This document shows positions 8,269-16,982 of a stretch of DNA of 64,000 nucleotides, in pieces. The position numbers and the translations under genes were made by a program. The stretch spans positions 496,001 through 560,000 of the forward strand of contig CAXXFU010000017.1 in the NCBI GenBank assembly GCA_963675235.2. Direction: 5' to 3'. Positions within the stretch are counted from its first letter, which is position 1, and each line of letters opens with the position of its first letter. Below the pieces are notes generated by a model, which was not told the origin of the DNA, did no database searches, and saw nothing but the letters and a program-made list of their open reading frames with translations. Origin of the DNA: JAHJQZ01 sp963675235 (GTDB lineage: Bacteria > Pseudomonadota > Alphaproteobacteria > Rhizobiales > Devosiaceae).

Positions 8269-9168
8269 CTAGTGCACCGGGTGACTGTCAAACCAGGCAA
8301 CAAGATGGTCGATCAAAGCCCTGACCTTGCCTGCGAGGTGCCGCCGATGGGCATAAACGGCATGAAGGCCTGGTGCCGGTGGCAGGAAGTTCTCGAGTAC
8401 GGACACGAGACGGCCTTCGGCGATCAACGGATCGGCGAGGTAACCCGGCAGGGTGACGAAGCCGAGCCCGGCAGCAGCGGCCTCGGCTGCCGCTGCCGGC
8501 GAATTCACCTGCACGCGACCGGTGACATGCACCGAGATGGTGCGGTCGCCATCGATGAAACGCCAATTGGCGAGCTGGCGCCGGTTGGTGTCGACGATGG
8601 CCGGCATGGCGCGCAAGGCCTCGGGCGTCTCGGGCGTACCGTATTCGGCGATCACCTCCGGCGCGGCGCAGCACAGGATCGGCATGTCGGCGATCTTGCG
8701 GGCGATCAGAGAGGAATCGGGCAGCGCGGAAATCCTCAGGGCAACATCGATGCCCTCGTCGACCAGATCGACGAAACGGTCTTCGAGCCGCAGATCCAGC
8801 GAGACGTCGGGGTTGGCCTTGAGAAATGCGAACAGCGCCCCGGCCAGCGTCATTTCGCCAAAATTGCGTGGCGCCGAAACGCGCAGCAAGCCGCGCGCCT
8901 CTGCCGTCTGGTGGGCGATCGAGGCATCGAGATCGTCAAGATGCTGCAGGATCTGGGTGATCTCGCGGTAATAGGCCTCCCCGGCCTCGGTCAGGCTCAG
9001 CGTTCGCGTCGTGCGGTTCATCAGCCGGACGCCGAGATCGTCTTCGAGATCGGTAACATATTTCGACAACAGCGCCTTGGAGCGGCCATGCTCGCGCGCC
9101 GCCGCCGAGAAGCCGCCCGCCTCGTATACCTGCACGAAGGCGCGCAGACGCGCCAGGTCCTGGGTCAT
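8269..9168 (-). CDS. LysR-family transcriptional regulator
   Basis: The 299-residue protein has an N-terminal winged helix (residues 5-64; FVQVYEAGGFSAAAREHGRS, then LEDDLGVRLMNRTTRTLSLTEAG) and a periplasmic-binding-protein-like effector domain (about 90-295). The sequence resembles the AaeR/DmlR-like subgroup, whose members usually control a neighbouring gene. Here the neighbours are the metal permease (same strand, downstream) and nadA (divergent), so its target is unclear. The start MTQDLARLRAF at 9168 fits family N-termini better than the upstream in-frame codon. Confidence 0.9.
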   Translation of the reverse strand: MTQDLARLRAFVQVYEAGGFSAAAREHGRSKALLSKYVTDLEDDLGVRLMNRTTRTLSLTEAGEAYYREITQILQHLDDLDASIAHQTAEARGLLRVSAPRNFGEMTLAGALFAFLKANPDVSLDLRLEDRFVDLVDEGIDVALRISALPDSSLIARKIADMPILCCAAPEVIAEYGTPETPEALRAMPAIVDTNRRQLANWRFIDGDRTISVHVTGRVQVNSPAAAAEAAAAGLGFVTLPGYLADPLIAEGRLVSVLENFLPPAPGLHAVYAHRRHLAGKVRALIDHLVAWFDSHPVH

Positions 9169-9476
9169 TGTCCATCTCCGTGGGTCAGCCCGCCATCCGC
9201 GACTCGGTGGTCTGGTGGCTCCCATCCTGACACAGGCCGGCTGATAACGTGAACAATCTCGTCAAATTGTTGCGCCGACATCAAACGGTGCGTCGCCCTG
9301 CCGCCACTGTGGCGCTGGCGCCATGGACCCGGGGCATCCGAGTACCCGAGGCTGGTGTTTATTGAAAAAAACTCAAAAAGTGCCTATCTGTGCCGGCGGT
9401 TGCGCGGGGTGGCGCTACCCGATCGGCAGGCGCCGAGCCAGCCCACCCCGGAATCCTCGAGAAAGGTCTTCCGCCG
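9169..9476. promoter_or_regulatory. LysR / nadA divergent region with candidate nadA promoter
   Basis: No gene is visible in this 308-base region. A candidate sigma-70-type promoter for nadA is TTGAAA (9362-9367), a 17-base spacer and TATCTG (9385-9390), about 87 bases before the nadA ATG. TTGA-N7-TCAA (9362-9376) is an imperfect operator-like inverted repeat overlapping the -35. The -10 match is weak. Confidence 0.4.
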
Positions 9477-10544
9477 ATGGTCCAGATGATCAACGCGCAT
9501 ACGCCGATTGACGAAGCGCGGGCCGTGCTCGCGGACACTTTCGACCTGAAATTTTCTCCGGCGATCAAAAAGGCGACTGCACCGATATACGACCGCGTTA
9601 AGGATCGCATCCCCGAGATGGAATGGCCGTTCTTCGCGCCGCTGGTCTTTGCCATCAACGAGCTGAAGACGGAAAAGGACGCGGTCATCCTCGCCCACAA
9701 CTACCAGACGCCGCAGATCTATCACGGCGTCGCCGACGTGGTCGGGGACAGCCTGCAGCTCGCCATCGAGGCGACCAAGGTCGACCAGTCGGTGATCGTC
9801 CAGTGCGGCGTCCACTTCATGGCCGAGACCTCCAAGATCCTCAACCCGCAAAAAACGGTGCTCATTCCCGACAGCCGCGCCGGCTGCTCGCTCGCCTCCT
9901 CAATCACGCCCGAGGATGTGCTGGCGATGAAGGCGCAGTATCCGGGCGTGCCGGTCGTCACCTATGTCAACACCTCGGCGGCGGTCAAAGCGGTCTCCGA
10001 TGTGTGCTGCACCTCCTCGAACGCGCTCGACATCGTCAACGCGGTCGAGGGCGATCAGGTGATCATGATCCCCGATCAGTATCTCGCCCGAAACACGGCG
10101 AAAAAGACGAAGAAAAAGATCATCACCTGGGCCGGCGCCTGCGAGGTGCACGAGACCTTCACCGCCGCCGATATCGCCGAACTGCGCGGCGCCTATCCGG
10201 ACGCCAAGATCCTGGCGCATCCCGAGTGCCCGCCCGAGGTCATCGAAGCCGTCGATTTCTCCGGCTCGACCGCCGGCATGATCGACTGGGTCAAGACCGA
10301 GAAGCCGCCGCGCGTGGTCATGGTCACCGAGTGCTCGATGTCCGACAACGTCGCGGCCGAAACGACCGGGATCGAATTCCTGAGGGGCTGCAACCTCTGC
10401 CCGCACATGAAGCGCATCACGCTCGAGAACGTGTTGTGGTCGCTGCACACGATGACCGAAGAGATCACAGTTGCCGAGGAGCATATCGACCCGGCCCGCG
10501 CCGCCATCGAGAAGATGATCGCCCTCAGCAAAAAGGGCGACTGA
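9477..10544 (+). CDS. nadA: quinolinate synthase
   Basis: The 355-residue enzyme condenses iminoaspartate (from NadB) with dihydroxyacetone phosphate to quinolinate in de novo NAD synthesis. The three cysteines expected to bind the [4Fe-4S] cluster lie in QCGVHFMAE, DVCCTSSNA and GCNLCPHMKRI, and the ILAHNYQTP substrate motif is present. Translation probably starts at the ATG at 9477 (MVQMINAHTP) or the next at 9486. It heads the nadA-hemN-nadB cluster; no nadC is seen in the window, although rhizobial nad operons often include it. Confidence 0.95.
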   Translation: MVQMINAHTPIDEARAVLADTFDLKFSPAIKKATAPIYDRVKDRIPEMEWPFFAPLVFAINELKTEKDAVILAHNYQTPQIYHGVADVVGDSLQLAIEATKVDQSVIVQCGVHFMAETSKILNPQKTVLIPDSRAGCSLASSITPEDVLAMKAQYPGVPVVTYVNTSAAVKAVSDVCCTSSNALDIVNAVEGDQVIMIPDQYLARNTAKKTKKKIITWAGACEVHETFTAADIAELRGAYPDAKILAHPECPPEVIEAVDFSGSTAGMIDWVKTEKPPRVVMVTECSMSDNVAAETTGIEFLRGCNLCPHMKRITLENVLWSLHTMTEEITVAEEHIDPARAAIEKMIALSKKGD

Positions 10545-10603
10545 GGTCTTCCGCTTCCGACCGATCGTCATCTGGCGTCGCGCCTGATAATCGCCATCAT
10601 CGC

Positions 10604-10617
10604 TTGACACCGATCAA
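10604..10617 (+). promoter_or_regulatory. FNR/FixK-type anaerobox upstream of hemN
   Basis: TTGAC-ACCG-ATCAA matches the FNR/FixK consensus TTGAY-N4-RTCAA at all ten conserved positions. Its centre is 41.5 bases upstream of the hemN ATG. hemN is a known FNR/FixK target in alphaproteobacteria, so low-oxygen activation is the natural reading. Class II spacing would put the transcription start at or next to the ATG. Confidence 0.75.
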
Positions 10618-10651
10618 GGCGAGACAATCTGCCACAGGGCATAGGGAGCCA

Positions 10652-12007
10652 ATGGACCAGGCCATCGCCCGTTACGCCGAGATGCGCGTGCCGCGCTACA
10701 CCAGCTATCCGACCGCGCCGCATTTCGCGGCGGCGGAGAGCGATGCCGAGCATCGCGCCTGGCTGGCATCGCTCGATCCCGACGAACCGGTGTCGCTCTA
10801 CCTGCACGTACCATTCTGCAAGCAGGTGTGCTGGTATTGCGCCTGCAACATGAAGCTCGCCGCCCGCGAAGCTCCGGTTCGCCTCTATGGCAAGACGCTC
10901 GAAGCCGAGATCGCGCTGGCGGCGGCAGCCCTGCCGGCCCGGTTCAAGGTTTCCCATGTCCACTGGGGCGGCGGCACGCCGACCGCCATGCCGATGGACG
11001 CGCTCGAAGCGCTGATGGGGCAAATCCGCAGCAATTTCGATGTCGCGCCCGACGCCGAGATCGCCTTCGAACTCGACCCGCGCACCTTCGAGCCCGAATT
11101 CGCCGCGGTCCTGGCCGGGCTCGGCGCCACACGTGCTTCGCTCGGCGTGCAGGAATATGACGAGAAGGTGCAGGAGACGGTCAACCGCATTCAGCCCTAC
11201 GAGGTGGTGAAACAGACCGTCGATGCGCTGCGTCAGGCCGGCATCTCGGCGATCAATTTTGACCTGATGTACGGGCTGCCGCACCAGACCAGCGAAACCA
11301 TCGCCCGCTCGGTCGAAAAGACCCTGACCCTCAGGCCCGACCGCATCGCCCTGTTCGGCTACGCCCATGTGCCGTGGATGGCCAAGAACCAGCGACTGAT
11401 CCCCGAGGACAGCCTGCCGGGCGCCTCCGAACGCTTCGATCAGGCCGAGCTTGCCGCCGAGGCGCTGGTCAAGGCCGGCTATGTCCGGGTCGGGCTCGAT
11501 CATTTCGCCCTGCCCGAGGACGCCATGGCCCAGGCGCTCCAAACCGGTCGCCTGCACCGCAATTTCCAGGGCTATTCCGTCGACGGCGCTCCGACCCTGA
11601 TCGGGCTCGGCGCCACCTCGATCTCGGCCCTGCCCTCGGCCTATGTCCAGAACATCGCCGAGACCGGCGCCTGGTCGCGCTCCGTCGAGGCCGGTCGATT
11701 GCCGACCGGCAAATCCCTGACACTCAGCGATGACGACAAGGTGCGCCGGGCACTGATCGAGCGGCTGATGTGCGACCTCAGCGTCGATGTCGCTGAGATC
11801 GCTACACGGTTCGGCCTCAAGCCCGACGCCTTCGATGCCGAGTTGAACCGCGCCGATGCCTTCGTTGCCGAAGGCCTTGCCACCTGCGACGGCCGGGTGC
11901 TCGGCGTCACCGAACGCGGCCGCCCGGCCCTGCGCGTCGTTGCCTCTGTGTTCGACGCCTATCTGGGCGAACAGGCCAATATCAAGCGCCACGCCGCGGC
12001 GGTCTGA
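10652..12007 (+). CDS. hemN: oxygen-independent coproporphyrinogen III oxidase
   Basis: The 451-residue radical-SAM enzyme decarboxylates coproporphyrinogen III to protoporphyrinogen IX without oxygen. It is a true HemN rather than a HemW-like relative: it has the N-terminal RYTSYPTAPHF motif and the four-cysteine pattern CKQVCWYCAC (C-x3-C-x2-C-x-C), followed by HWGGGTPT. The length matches HemN (about 450). A GGGAG lies three bases before the ATG. It sits between nadA and nadB in the same direction, 107 bases after nadA and with its own FNR-type box, so it can be read both from the nad promoter and on its own under low oxygen. Confidence 0.95.
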   Translation: MDQAIARYAEMRVPRYTSYPTAPHFAAAESDAEHRAWLASLDPDEPVSLYLHVPFCKQVCWYCACNMKLAAREAPVRLYGKTLEAEIALAAAALPARFKVSHVHWGGGTPTAMPMDALEALMGQIRSNFDVAPDAEIAFELDPRTFEPEFAAVLAGLGATRASLGVQEYDEKVQETVNRIQPYEVVKQTVDALRQAGISAINFDLMYGLPHQTSETIARSVEKTLTLRPDRIALFGYAHVPWMAKNQRLIPEDSLPGASERFDQAELAAEALVKAGYVRVGLDHFALPEDAMAQALQTGRLHRNFQGYSVDGAPTLIGLGATSISALPSAYVQNIAETGAWSRSVEAGRLPTGKSLTLSDDDKVRRALIERLMCDLSVDVAEIATRFGLKPDAFDAELNRADAFVAEGLATCDGRVLGVTERGRPALRVVASVFDAYLGEQANIKRHAAAV

Positions 12008-12093
12008 CGCCCCACGGCTTTTCCGATTTTACCCCTGCCGCGAATGCGGATAGGGTCGCTCGCCGCGATTGTCCCGCGCGGGGGGAAAACGAC

Positions 12094-13692
12094 ATGCCCG
12101 TATTCGACAACACCCTCAATGCCGATGGCGCCCTGATCGTCGGCGCCGGCCTTGCCGGCCTGTTCTGCGCTCTCAAGCTGGCGCCGCGTCCGGTGACGCT
12201 GATCGCCGCCAAACCGCTTGGGGCCGGCGCTTCCTCGGTGTGGGCCCAGGGCGGCATCGCCGCCGCCGTCGGCAAGGACGACAGCCCGCACGACCATGCG
12301 CTCGACACCGAGATGGCAGGCGCGGGACTGGTCGACATGGGCGTCGCCGAAAACGTCACCGGCGAGGCCGCTGCCCGAATCGCCGACCTTGCCAATTGGG
12401 GCGCGCCGTTCGACCGCGACCCGAATGGCGGTTTCATCCTGTCGCGCGAGGCGGCGCATTCGAAAAGCCGCGTCGTTCGCGTTGCCGGCGACCGCGCCGG
12501 TGCCGAGATCATGCGCGCCTTGATCGAGAAGGTGGTGGCGACGCCGTCGATCCGCATCGTCGAGGGCATTACCGCCACCGACCTGGCATGCGCCGATGGC
12601 CGCGTTATCGGCGTTTACGCCCGCAAGCTCGGCGATCGCTATGCCGAGCCATTGCTGGTCAGGGCCCGCGCTACCGTGCTTGCCGCCGGCGGGCTCGGCG
12701 GCCTATTCGCCGTCACCACCAATCCGCCCGGCGTGCGCGGTCACGCCATGGGCATGGCGGCCCGGGCCGGCGCCGTCATCGGCGATGCCGAATTCGTCCA
12801 GTTCCACCCGACCGCTATCCTGACGGCACGCGATCCGGCGCCGCTGGCCACCGAGGCCCTGCGCGGCGAAGGCGCGATCCTGATCAACGATCTCGGCGAA
12901 CGATTTATGCCCGAGGTCCACAAGGACGCCGAGCTGGCGCCGCGCGACATCGTTGCCCGCGCCAATTTCCGCCAGATCCAGGCAGGCCGGAAGGTGTTCC
13001 TCGACACGAGGCAGGCGCTGGGCGACGAGATCGTCAAGCGCTTCCCGACCGTAAGCGAATACTGCCGTGAGGCCGGCATCGACCCGGTCAACGAGCCGAT
13101 CCCGGTGACGCCGGCGGCCCATTACCACATGGGCGGCGTCAAGGTGGACGAGGACGGCCGCTCGTCACTGGCGGGCCTGTGGGTCTGCGGCGAGGCCAGC
13201 TGCACCGGGCTGCACGGCGCCAACCGCCTCGCCTCCAACTCGCTGCTCGAGGCCACGGTCTATGCCGCCCGCATCGCCAACGACATTTCCGGGCTCGAAC
13301 CGGTCCGGCATCCCCTCGCCCCGTTCGAGGGCATTTCCTGGGACGAAACCGAAGGCGAAGCGGTCGAGGAGCGCCTGAGGAATCTCGAGCCGGTGCAAAG
13401 ACTCAGGCGGATCATGTCCGACCATGTCGGGGTCGAGCGCGACGCCGAGGGCCTGACTACTGCGCTCAGGGGCATCGCCGAACTCGAAGACATGGCGCAG
13501 GGCGTCACCCGGTCCTTCCTCAACATGACGACCTCGGCAACCCTGGTCGCGGCAGCGGCGCTGAAGCGCGAGGAAAGCCGGGGCGGCCATTTCCGCACCG
13601 ATTTCCCCAAGACCGACGACGCCCACTGGCATTCGCATACCGAAATGGTGCTCGACGAGGCGCTGGCGATCAGGGCCGGAGCATGCGAATAG
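12094..13692 (+). CDS. nadB: L-aspartate oxidase
   Basis: The 532-residue flavoprotein oxidises L-aspartate to iminoaspartate for NadA. The FAD dinucleotide motif is at the N-terminus (ALIVGAGLAGLFCALKL), followed by the succinate-dehydrogenase/fumarate-reductase-like core with SSVWAQGGIAAA, AAGGLGGLFAVTTNP, EFVQFHPTA and the C-terminal GANRLASNSLLEA signature. The length is normal. It follows hemN by 86 bases. GGGGGAAAACGAC precedes the ATG as ribosome binding site. Confidence 0.95.
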   Translation: MPVFDNTLNADGALIVGAGLAGLFCALKLAPRPVTLIAAKPLGAGASSVWAQGGIAAAVGKDDSPHDHALDTEMAGAGLVDMGVAENVTGEAAARIADLANWGAPFDRDPNGGFILSREAAHSKSRVVRVAGDRAGAEIMRALIEKVVATPSIRIVEGITATDLACADGRVIGVYARKLGDRYAEPLLVRARATVLAAGGLGGLFAVTTNPPGVRGHAMGMAARAGAVIGDAEFVQFHPTAILTARDPAPLATEALRGEGAILINDLGERFMPEVHKDAELAPRDIVARANFRQIQAGRKVFLDTRQALGDEIVKRFPTVSEYCREAGIDPVNEPIPVTPAAHYHMGGVKVDEDGRSSLAGLWVCGEASCTGLHGANRLASNSLLEATVYAARIANDISGLEPVRHPLAPFEGISWDETEGEAVEERLRNLEPVQRLRRIMSDHVGVERDAEGLTTALRGIAELEDMAQGVTRSFLNMTTSATLVAAAALKREESRGGHFRTDFPKTDDAHWHSHTEMVLDEALAIRAGACE

Positions 13693-13710
13693 GCGTGCCC
13701 ACGCTTTGGA

Positions 13711-14601
13711 TCACCCGTCCTCGCCGAGCAGATAGTCGGCCAGCGCCGCCAGGTCCTCGTCCGTCCATTTCGACGTCGAGTGCTCGATGACCTCGCCCAT
13801 GGCGCCACCGAGAATGTCGAAGCCCGGAGTGAAGCCGGTCTTCAGCGCCTCGATCAGGGCCGGTTTGTCATAGCCCGCTTCGGCGAGATGCGCTTCGGTG
13901 ATCGCCGGAACATTGCCGGCAGGGCCGCCGCGGCTGCCGGCAAGGGCACGCGAGTTGTCCGGACCGCCGAGCATGTTGCGCGGCGTGTGGCAGGAAGTGC
14001 AATGGGCCGGTCCTTCAACAAGGTACTTGCCGCGGTTCCAGGCCTCCGAACGCGCTGGATCCGGTTCGAAGCGGCGCGGCGAAAAGAACAGGTTCTTCCA
14101 GCCGGCGAGAATCGGCCGAATGTTGAAGGGAAAGCCAACCTCGTTCGGGCGAGAGGGCCTGGCAACCGGGGCGACCTGTTGCAGCGCGGCATACAGGTCG
14201 GCCACTTCCTGGTCGCTCATCAGCGTATAGCTGTCGTACGGGAAGGCCGGATACAGGTGGTTCATCAGCCCTGGCCCCTCGCCATTGGACAAGGCGTTGG
14301 AGAACTCGGCCAGGGTCCACCCGCCGATGCCGTGGGTCGGATCGGGTGTGATGTTGGGGGCATAGAACGTGCCGAAATCGGTCACGAGCGCTGGTCCGCC
14401 CGAGAACGGTTCGTTGCCGGCCTTGGCATCGGTGTGACAGGCAACGCAATCGCCGAGCACCATGAGATAGGCGCCACGCGTCGCGTCGCCCGCAAGGTTC
14501 AGATCGCGCGCCGGACCGGTCACCGGCCTGAGAAAATAGATCGCGACGGCGCCGCCGATGACGACAAGTATTCCGATCAGGATCAACCAGCTGCGTTTCA
14601 T
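13711..14601 (-). CDS. Membrane-anchored diheme cytochrome c
   Basis: The 296-residue protein has an N-terminal transmembrane anchor or uncleaved signal (residues 5-24) and two c-type heme motifs: CVACH at residues 52-56 and CTSCH at about 196-200, each followed by a methionine-containing cytochrome domain. It resembles the cytochrome subunits that take electrons from periplasmic alcohol or sugar dehydrogenases (AdhB/GdhC type, of which two of three domains are present here). No dehydrogenase gene is adjacent. It is convergent with nadB (18-base gap). A 13-bp palindrome (CGCGAA-a-TTCGCG, 14660-14672) lies 59 bases upstream of the start. Confidence 0.88.
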   Translation of the reverse strand: MKRSWLILIGILVVIGGAVAIYFLRPVTGPARDLNLAGDATRGAYLMVLGDCVACHTDAKAGNEPFSGGPALVTDFGTFYAPNITPDPTHGIGGWTLAEFSNALSNGEGPGLMNHLYPAFPYDSYTLMSDQEVADLYAALQQVAPVARPSRPNEVGFPFNIRPILAGWKNLFFSPRRFEPDPARSEAWNRGKYLVEGPAHCTSCHTPRNMLGGPDNSRALAGSRGGPAGNVPAITEAHLAEAGYDKPALIEALKTGFTPGFDILGGAMGEVIEHSTSKWTDEDLAALADYLLGEDG

Positions 14602-14800
14602 CCGCCCTCCAGACGCCGTGAGATGATGCGGCGCCTCGGCGCGCGCGAACGGACACTATCGCGAAATTCGCGGCAAAGGGCCACTGACGCTTTCGCGAGA
14701 CAGGGACAGCCCAATCTGGATGGCTGAATTCTGGAAACCAGCCCCATGCAAATGCCGTCGTCAATGCGCCATATATCGCGCCTGACCTGCAGTGCCGTAC

Positions 14801-15751
14801 TCAGCCCTTGATGATCGTTTCGACCTCTTCGCGGGTCGGCGGATTGCAGCCGGTGTGGGCGCAGTTGAGCCCGGCGGTGACCGCACCGAAGCGCAGCATT
14901 TCATTGAGCCTGTCGGCACTGAGTCCGGCCAGCGCATCCGGCGTCAACGCGTCCCAGCTACCGAGAATGGTCAAGATCCCGGCCATCAGACTGTCGCCGG
15001 CTCCGACCGTGTCGCCGAAAACCTCGGGAACGTAGATATCGGCGCGACCTTCGGCATTGCGGGTGAAGGCGCGCGAGCCGCCCTCACCATAGGTGACGAC
15101 CACCAGCCGGCAGTTTTCATGGGCCAGCAGATCAGCGACATGGTCCTCGATGCTCTTTGCGGCATCGAGCGCCAGAAGATCCTCGTCGCTCAATTTGACC
15201 AGATTGGCCTTGGCGAAGAAGCGCTCGAGCCGGTCCTTGTAGGAGGTGAAATCGGAAACCAGCGTCGGGCGGACATTGGGGTCCATGGTGATGAGCGCGC
15301 CCTTTTCCGCCGCCGCATCGACGACATCGAGCCAGATGTCGGCATCCTCGGGCAGGATGGAACAGAACCCGCCGACCTGGAAGACGGCGGGCTGCGCCGG
15401 AAGGGCCGCAATCAGTCCGTCGCGGGTGAAGGCGCGATCGGCTTCGCGATAGAAGCGATAGCTGGCCTTGCCGCGCTCGTCGATCGTCGCCACGGCCAGC
15501 GTCGTCGGCGCGGCGACGCGCTCGGGCAGCAGCATGTGCGTACCCGCTGCCTGCAACGGCATCAGCAGCATGTCGCCGAAGGTGTCGGTCGAGATCGGGC
15601 ACAAGAAGCCGGCTTCATTTCCGAGCTTGGAAAGCGCGATGGCGCAATTGAACGGCGAGCCGCCGGCATGAGCCTCAAGCATGACGCGCCGGTCCGCTCC
15701 GACCCGCTGCGCAACCAGATCGATCAGGCTTTCGCCACCGACTACGAACAT
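14801..15751 (-). CDS. PfkB-family sugar kinase (fructokinase-like)
   Basis: The 316-residue ribokinase-fold enzyme has the N-terminal GGESLIDLV and GGSPFNCAIALSKLG motifs that bind substrate, and the C-terminal signature DTVGAGDSLMAGIL with the catalytic base Asp. Fructokinase is the closest functional guess; related sugar acids (for example 2-keto-3-deoxygluconate) are possible. It is on the minus strand like the SDR upstream, with a 154-base gap that holds a repeat, so co-transcription is uncertain. Confidence 0.88.
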   Translation of the reverse strand: MFVVGGESLIDLVAQRVGADRRVMLEAHAGGSPFNCAIALSKLGNEAGFLCPISTDTFGDMLLMPLQAAGTHMLLPERVAAPTTLAVATIDERGKASYRFYREADRAFTRDGLIAALPAQPAVFQVGGFCSILPEDADIWLDVVDAAAEKGALITMDPNVRPTLVSDFTSYKDRLERFFAKANLVKLSDEDLLALDAAKSIEDHVADLLAHENCRLVVVTYGEGGSRAFTRNAEGRADIYVPEVFGDTVGAGDSLMAGILTILGSWDALTPDALAGLSADRLNEMLRFGAVTAGLNCAHTGCNPPTREEVETIIKG

Positions 15752-15769
15752 GACTTCCTCCGACGTTGA

Positions 15770-15815
15770 GCGTTTTCAGGCGAAGTGGGCACCGGTTCGC
15801 CGGTTCGAAATCGCG
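15770..15815. repeat. Dispersed intergenic repeat copy
   Basis: GCGTTTTCAGGCGAAGTGGG at the start of this stretch continues into an ACCGGTTCG segment. The same element, in reverse complement and degraded, occurs at 8139-8169. Its location between genes and its wording match a short repeat family frequent in Hyphomicrobiales genomes. Confidence 0.5.
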
Positions 15816-15905
15816 ACCACTCACAAATCCCGGCGTTGTCTAGCGCAGCGGCGCCGTCAGGCCAAGCGCTGGAACGTCGCGCAACAAGACCGGTAGTCCG
15901 TTCGA

Positions 15906-16691
15906 TCACTTCGCCGTCCAGCCACCATCGACATCGAGCACCGCGCCGGTGATCGAGCAGGCCATGTCGCCCGACAGGTAGACACAAAGCGCGGCGATTT
16001 CCTCGGAGGTAACGAAACGCTTGGTCGGCTGATGGGCGAGCAGCACGTCGCGGATGACCGCTTCACGATCCAGGCCGGTCACATTCATCTCGTCGAGAAC
16101 AAGCTTTTCGACCAGAGGCGTCCACACATATCCCGGGCAGACGGCATTGACGGTGACACCGTGTTCGGCCAGCTCGAGCGCCACCGCACGCGTCAAACCG
16201 ATCAGGGCGTGCTTGGTGGCGACAAGCCCGGATTTCATTGTCGCGCCACGCTGGCCATAGACCGAGGCGATATTGATGATGCGCCCCCAGCCCCGCGCCT
16301 TCATGCCCGGAACGGCGGCACGGATGGCGTTGAAGGCGTTGTCGAGCCCGATGGTGCGGATGCGATCCCATTCCTTGGTCGGGAAGTTCTCGACAAGCGC
16401 CCCGGTGTGAACGCCGGCATTGTTGACCAGCCCGTCGAGCGTACCGAACTGGGCAATCGCCTCTTCGACAACGGCTTCGCCCTCTCCGGCTTCTCCGAGA
16501 TCACCCTGGAAATAGCGCACTTCCGGCGCCCCCGATCCGGCGATGTCATTGAGTATGGTCTCGACCGCCCCGGCCGGCTCGTCGCTGTTGACCCCCACCC
16601 GCCAGCCCGCCGCGCCGAAGCCCTTGGCTATGGCCAGACCGATACCGCTGGTCGAGCCGGTGACAAGCACTGCCCGCGCCATTTCGCTCAT
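15906..16691 (-). CDS. 3-hydroxybutyrate-dehydrogenase-like SDR lacking the catalytic tyrosine
   Basis: The 261-residue short-chain dehydrogenase has the NAD motif TGSTSGIG (residues 11-18), NNAG (90-93) and the D-3-hydroxybutyrate dehydrogenase hallmark CPGYVWTPLVEK plus QPTKRFVT, and ends DVDGGWTAK. Ser143 and Lys160 of the usual Ser-Tyr-Lys triad are in place, but the tyrosine position of YxxxK is Leu156 (LVATK; codon CTT at 16224-16226). The family would oxidise D-3-hydroxybutyrate to acetoacetate; with the general acid missing, activity is doubtful unless Tyr145 substitutes. It diverges from the TRAP binding-protein gene. Confidence 0.88.
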   Translation of the reverse strand: MSEMARAVLVTGSTSGIGLAIAKGFGAAGWRVGVNSDEPAGAVETILNDIAGSGAPEVRYFQGDLGEAGEGEAVVEEAIAQFGTLDGLVNNAGVHTGALVENFPTKEWDRIRTIGLDNAFNAIRAAVPGMKARGWGRIINIASVYGQRGATMKSGLVATKHALIGLTRAVALELAEHGVTVNAVCPGYVWTPLVEKLVLDEMNVTGLDREAVIRDVLLAHQPTKRFVTSEEIAALCVYLSGDMACSITGAVLDVDGGWTAK

Positions 16692-16982
16692 GCCTGCTCC
16701 CCTTCAAGCCGCGCCTTTCAGCGAACCTAGACCATGTCCGGTGTCGATGGGAACAGACCGGATGAGCCATTCCCCTGCGCGCTCGCGTTCATATTCATGA
16801 TCGATTGCATCCTGTTTTCTGGCGCCTGATCATCGTATCTTTGCGCCGTCTTGCCCGGGAATCGGCCAGAAAAGCATCGCGCGCCGGCTGGACAGATTGC
16901 GCAGCCGGTGTAATCTGAGACCGAACCGCGCCAGCAAAAATGCATCGCGAAATCAACAATTTCATGCAGGGGAGGAACACGC

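Noticed and set aside
9623..10651. Open frame continuous with hemN running through nadA in another frame
   Set aside because: Read-through of a GC-rich frame; hemN has its own ATG with GGGAG and family homology starts there.
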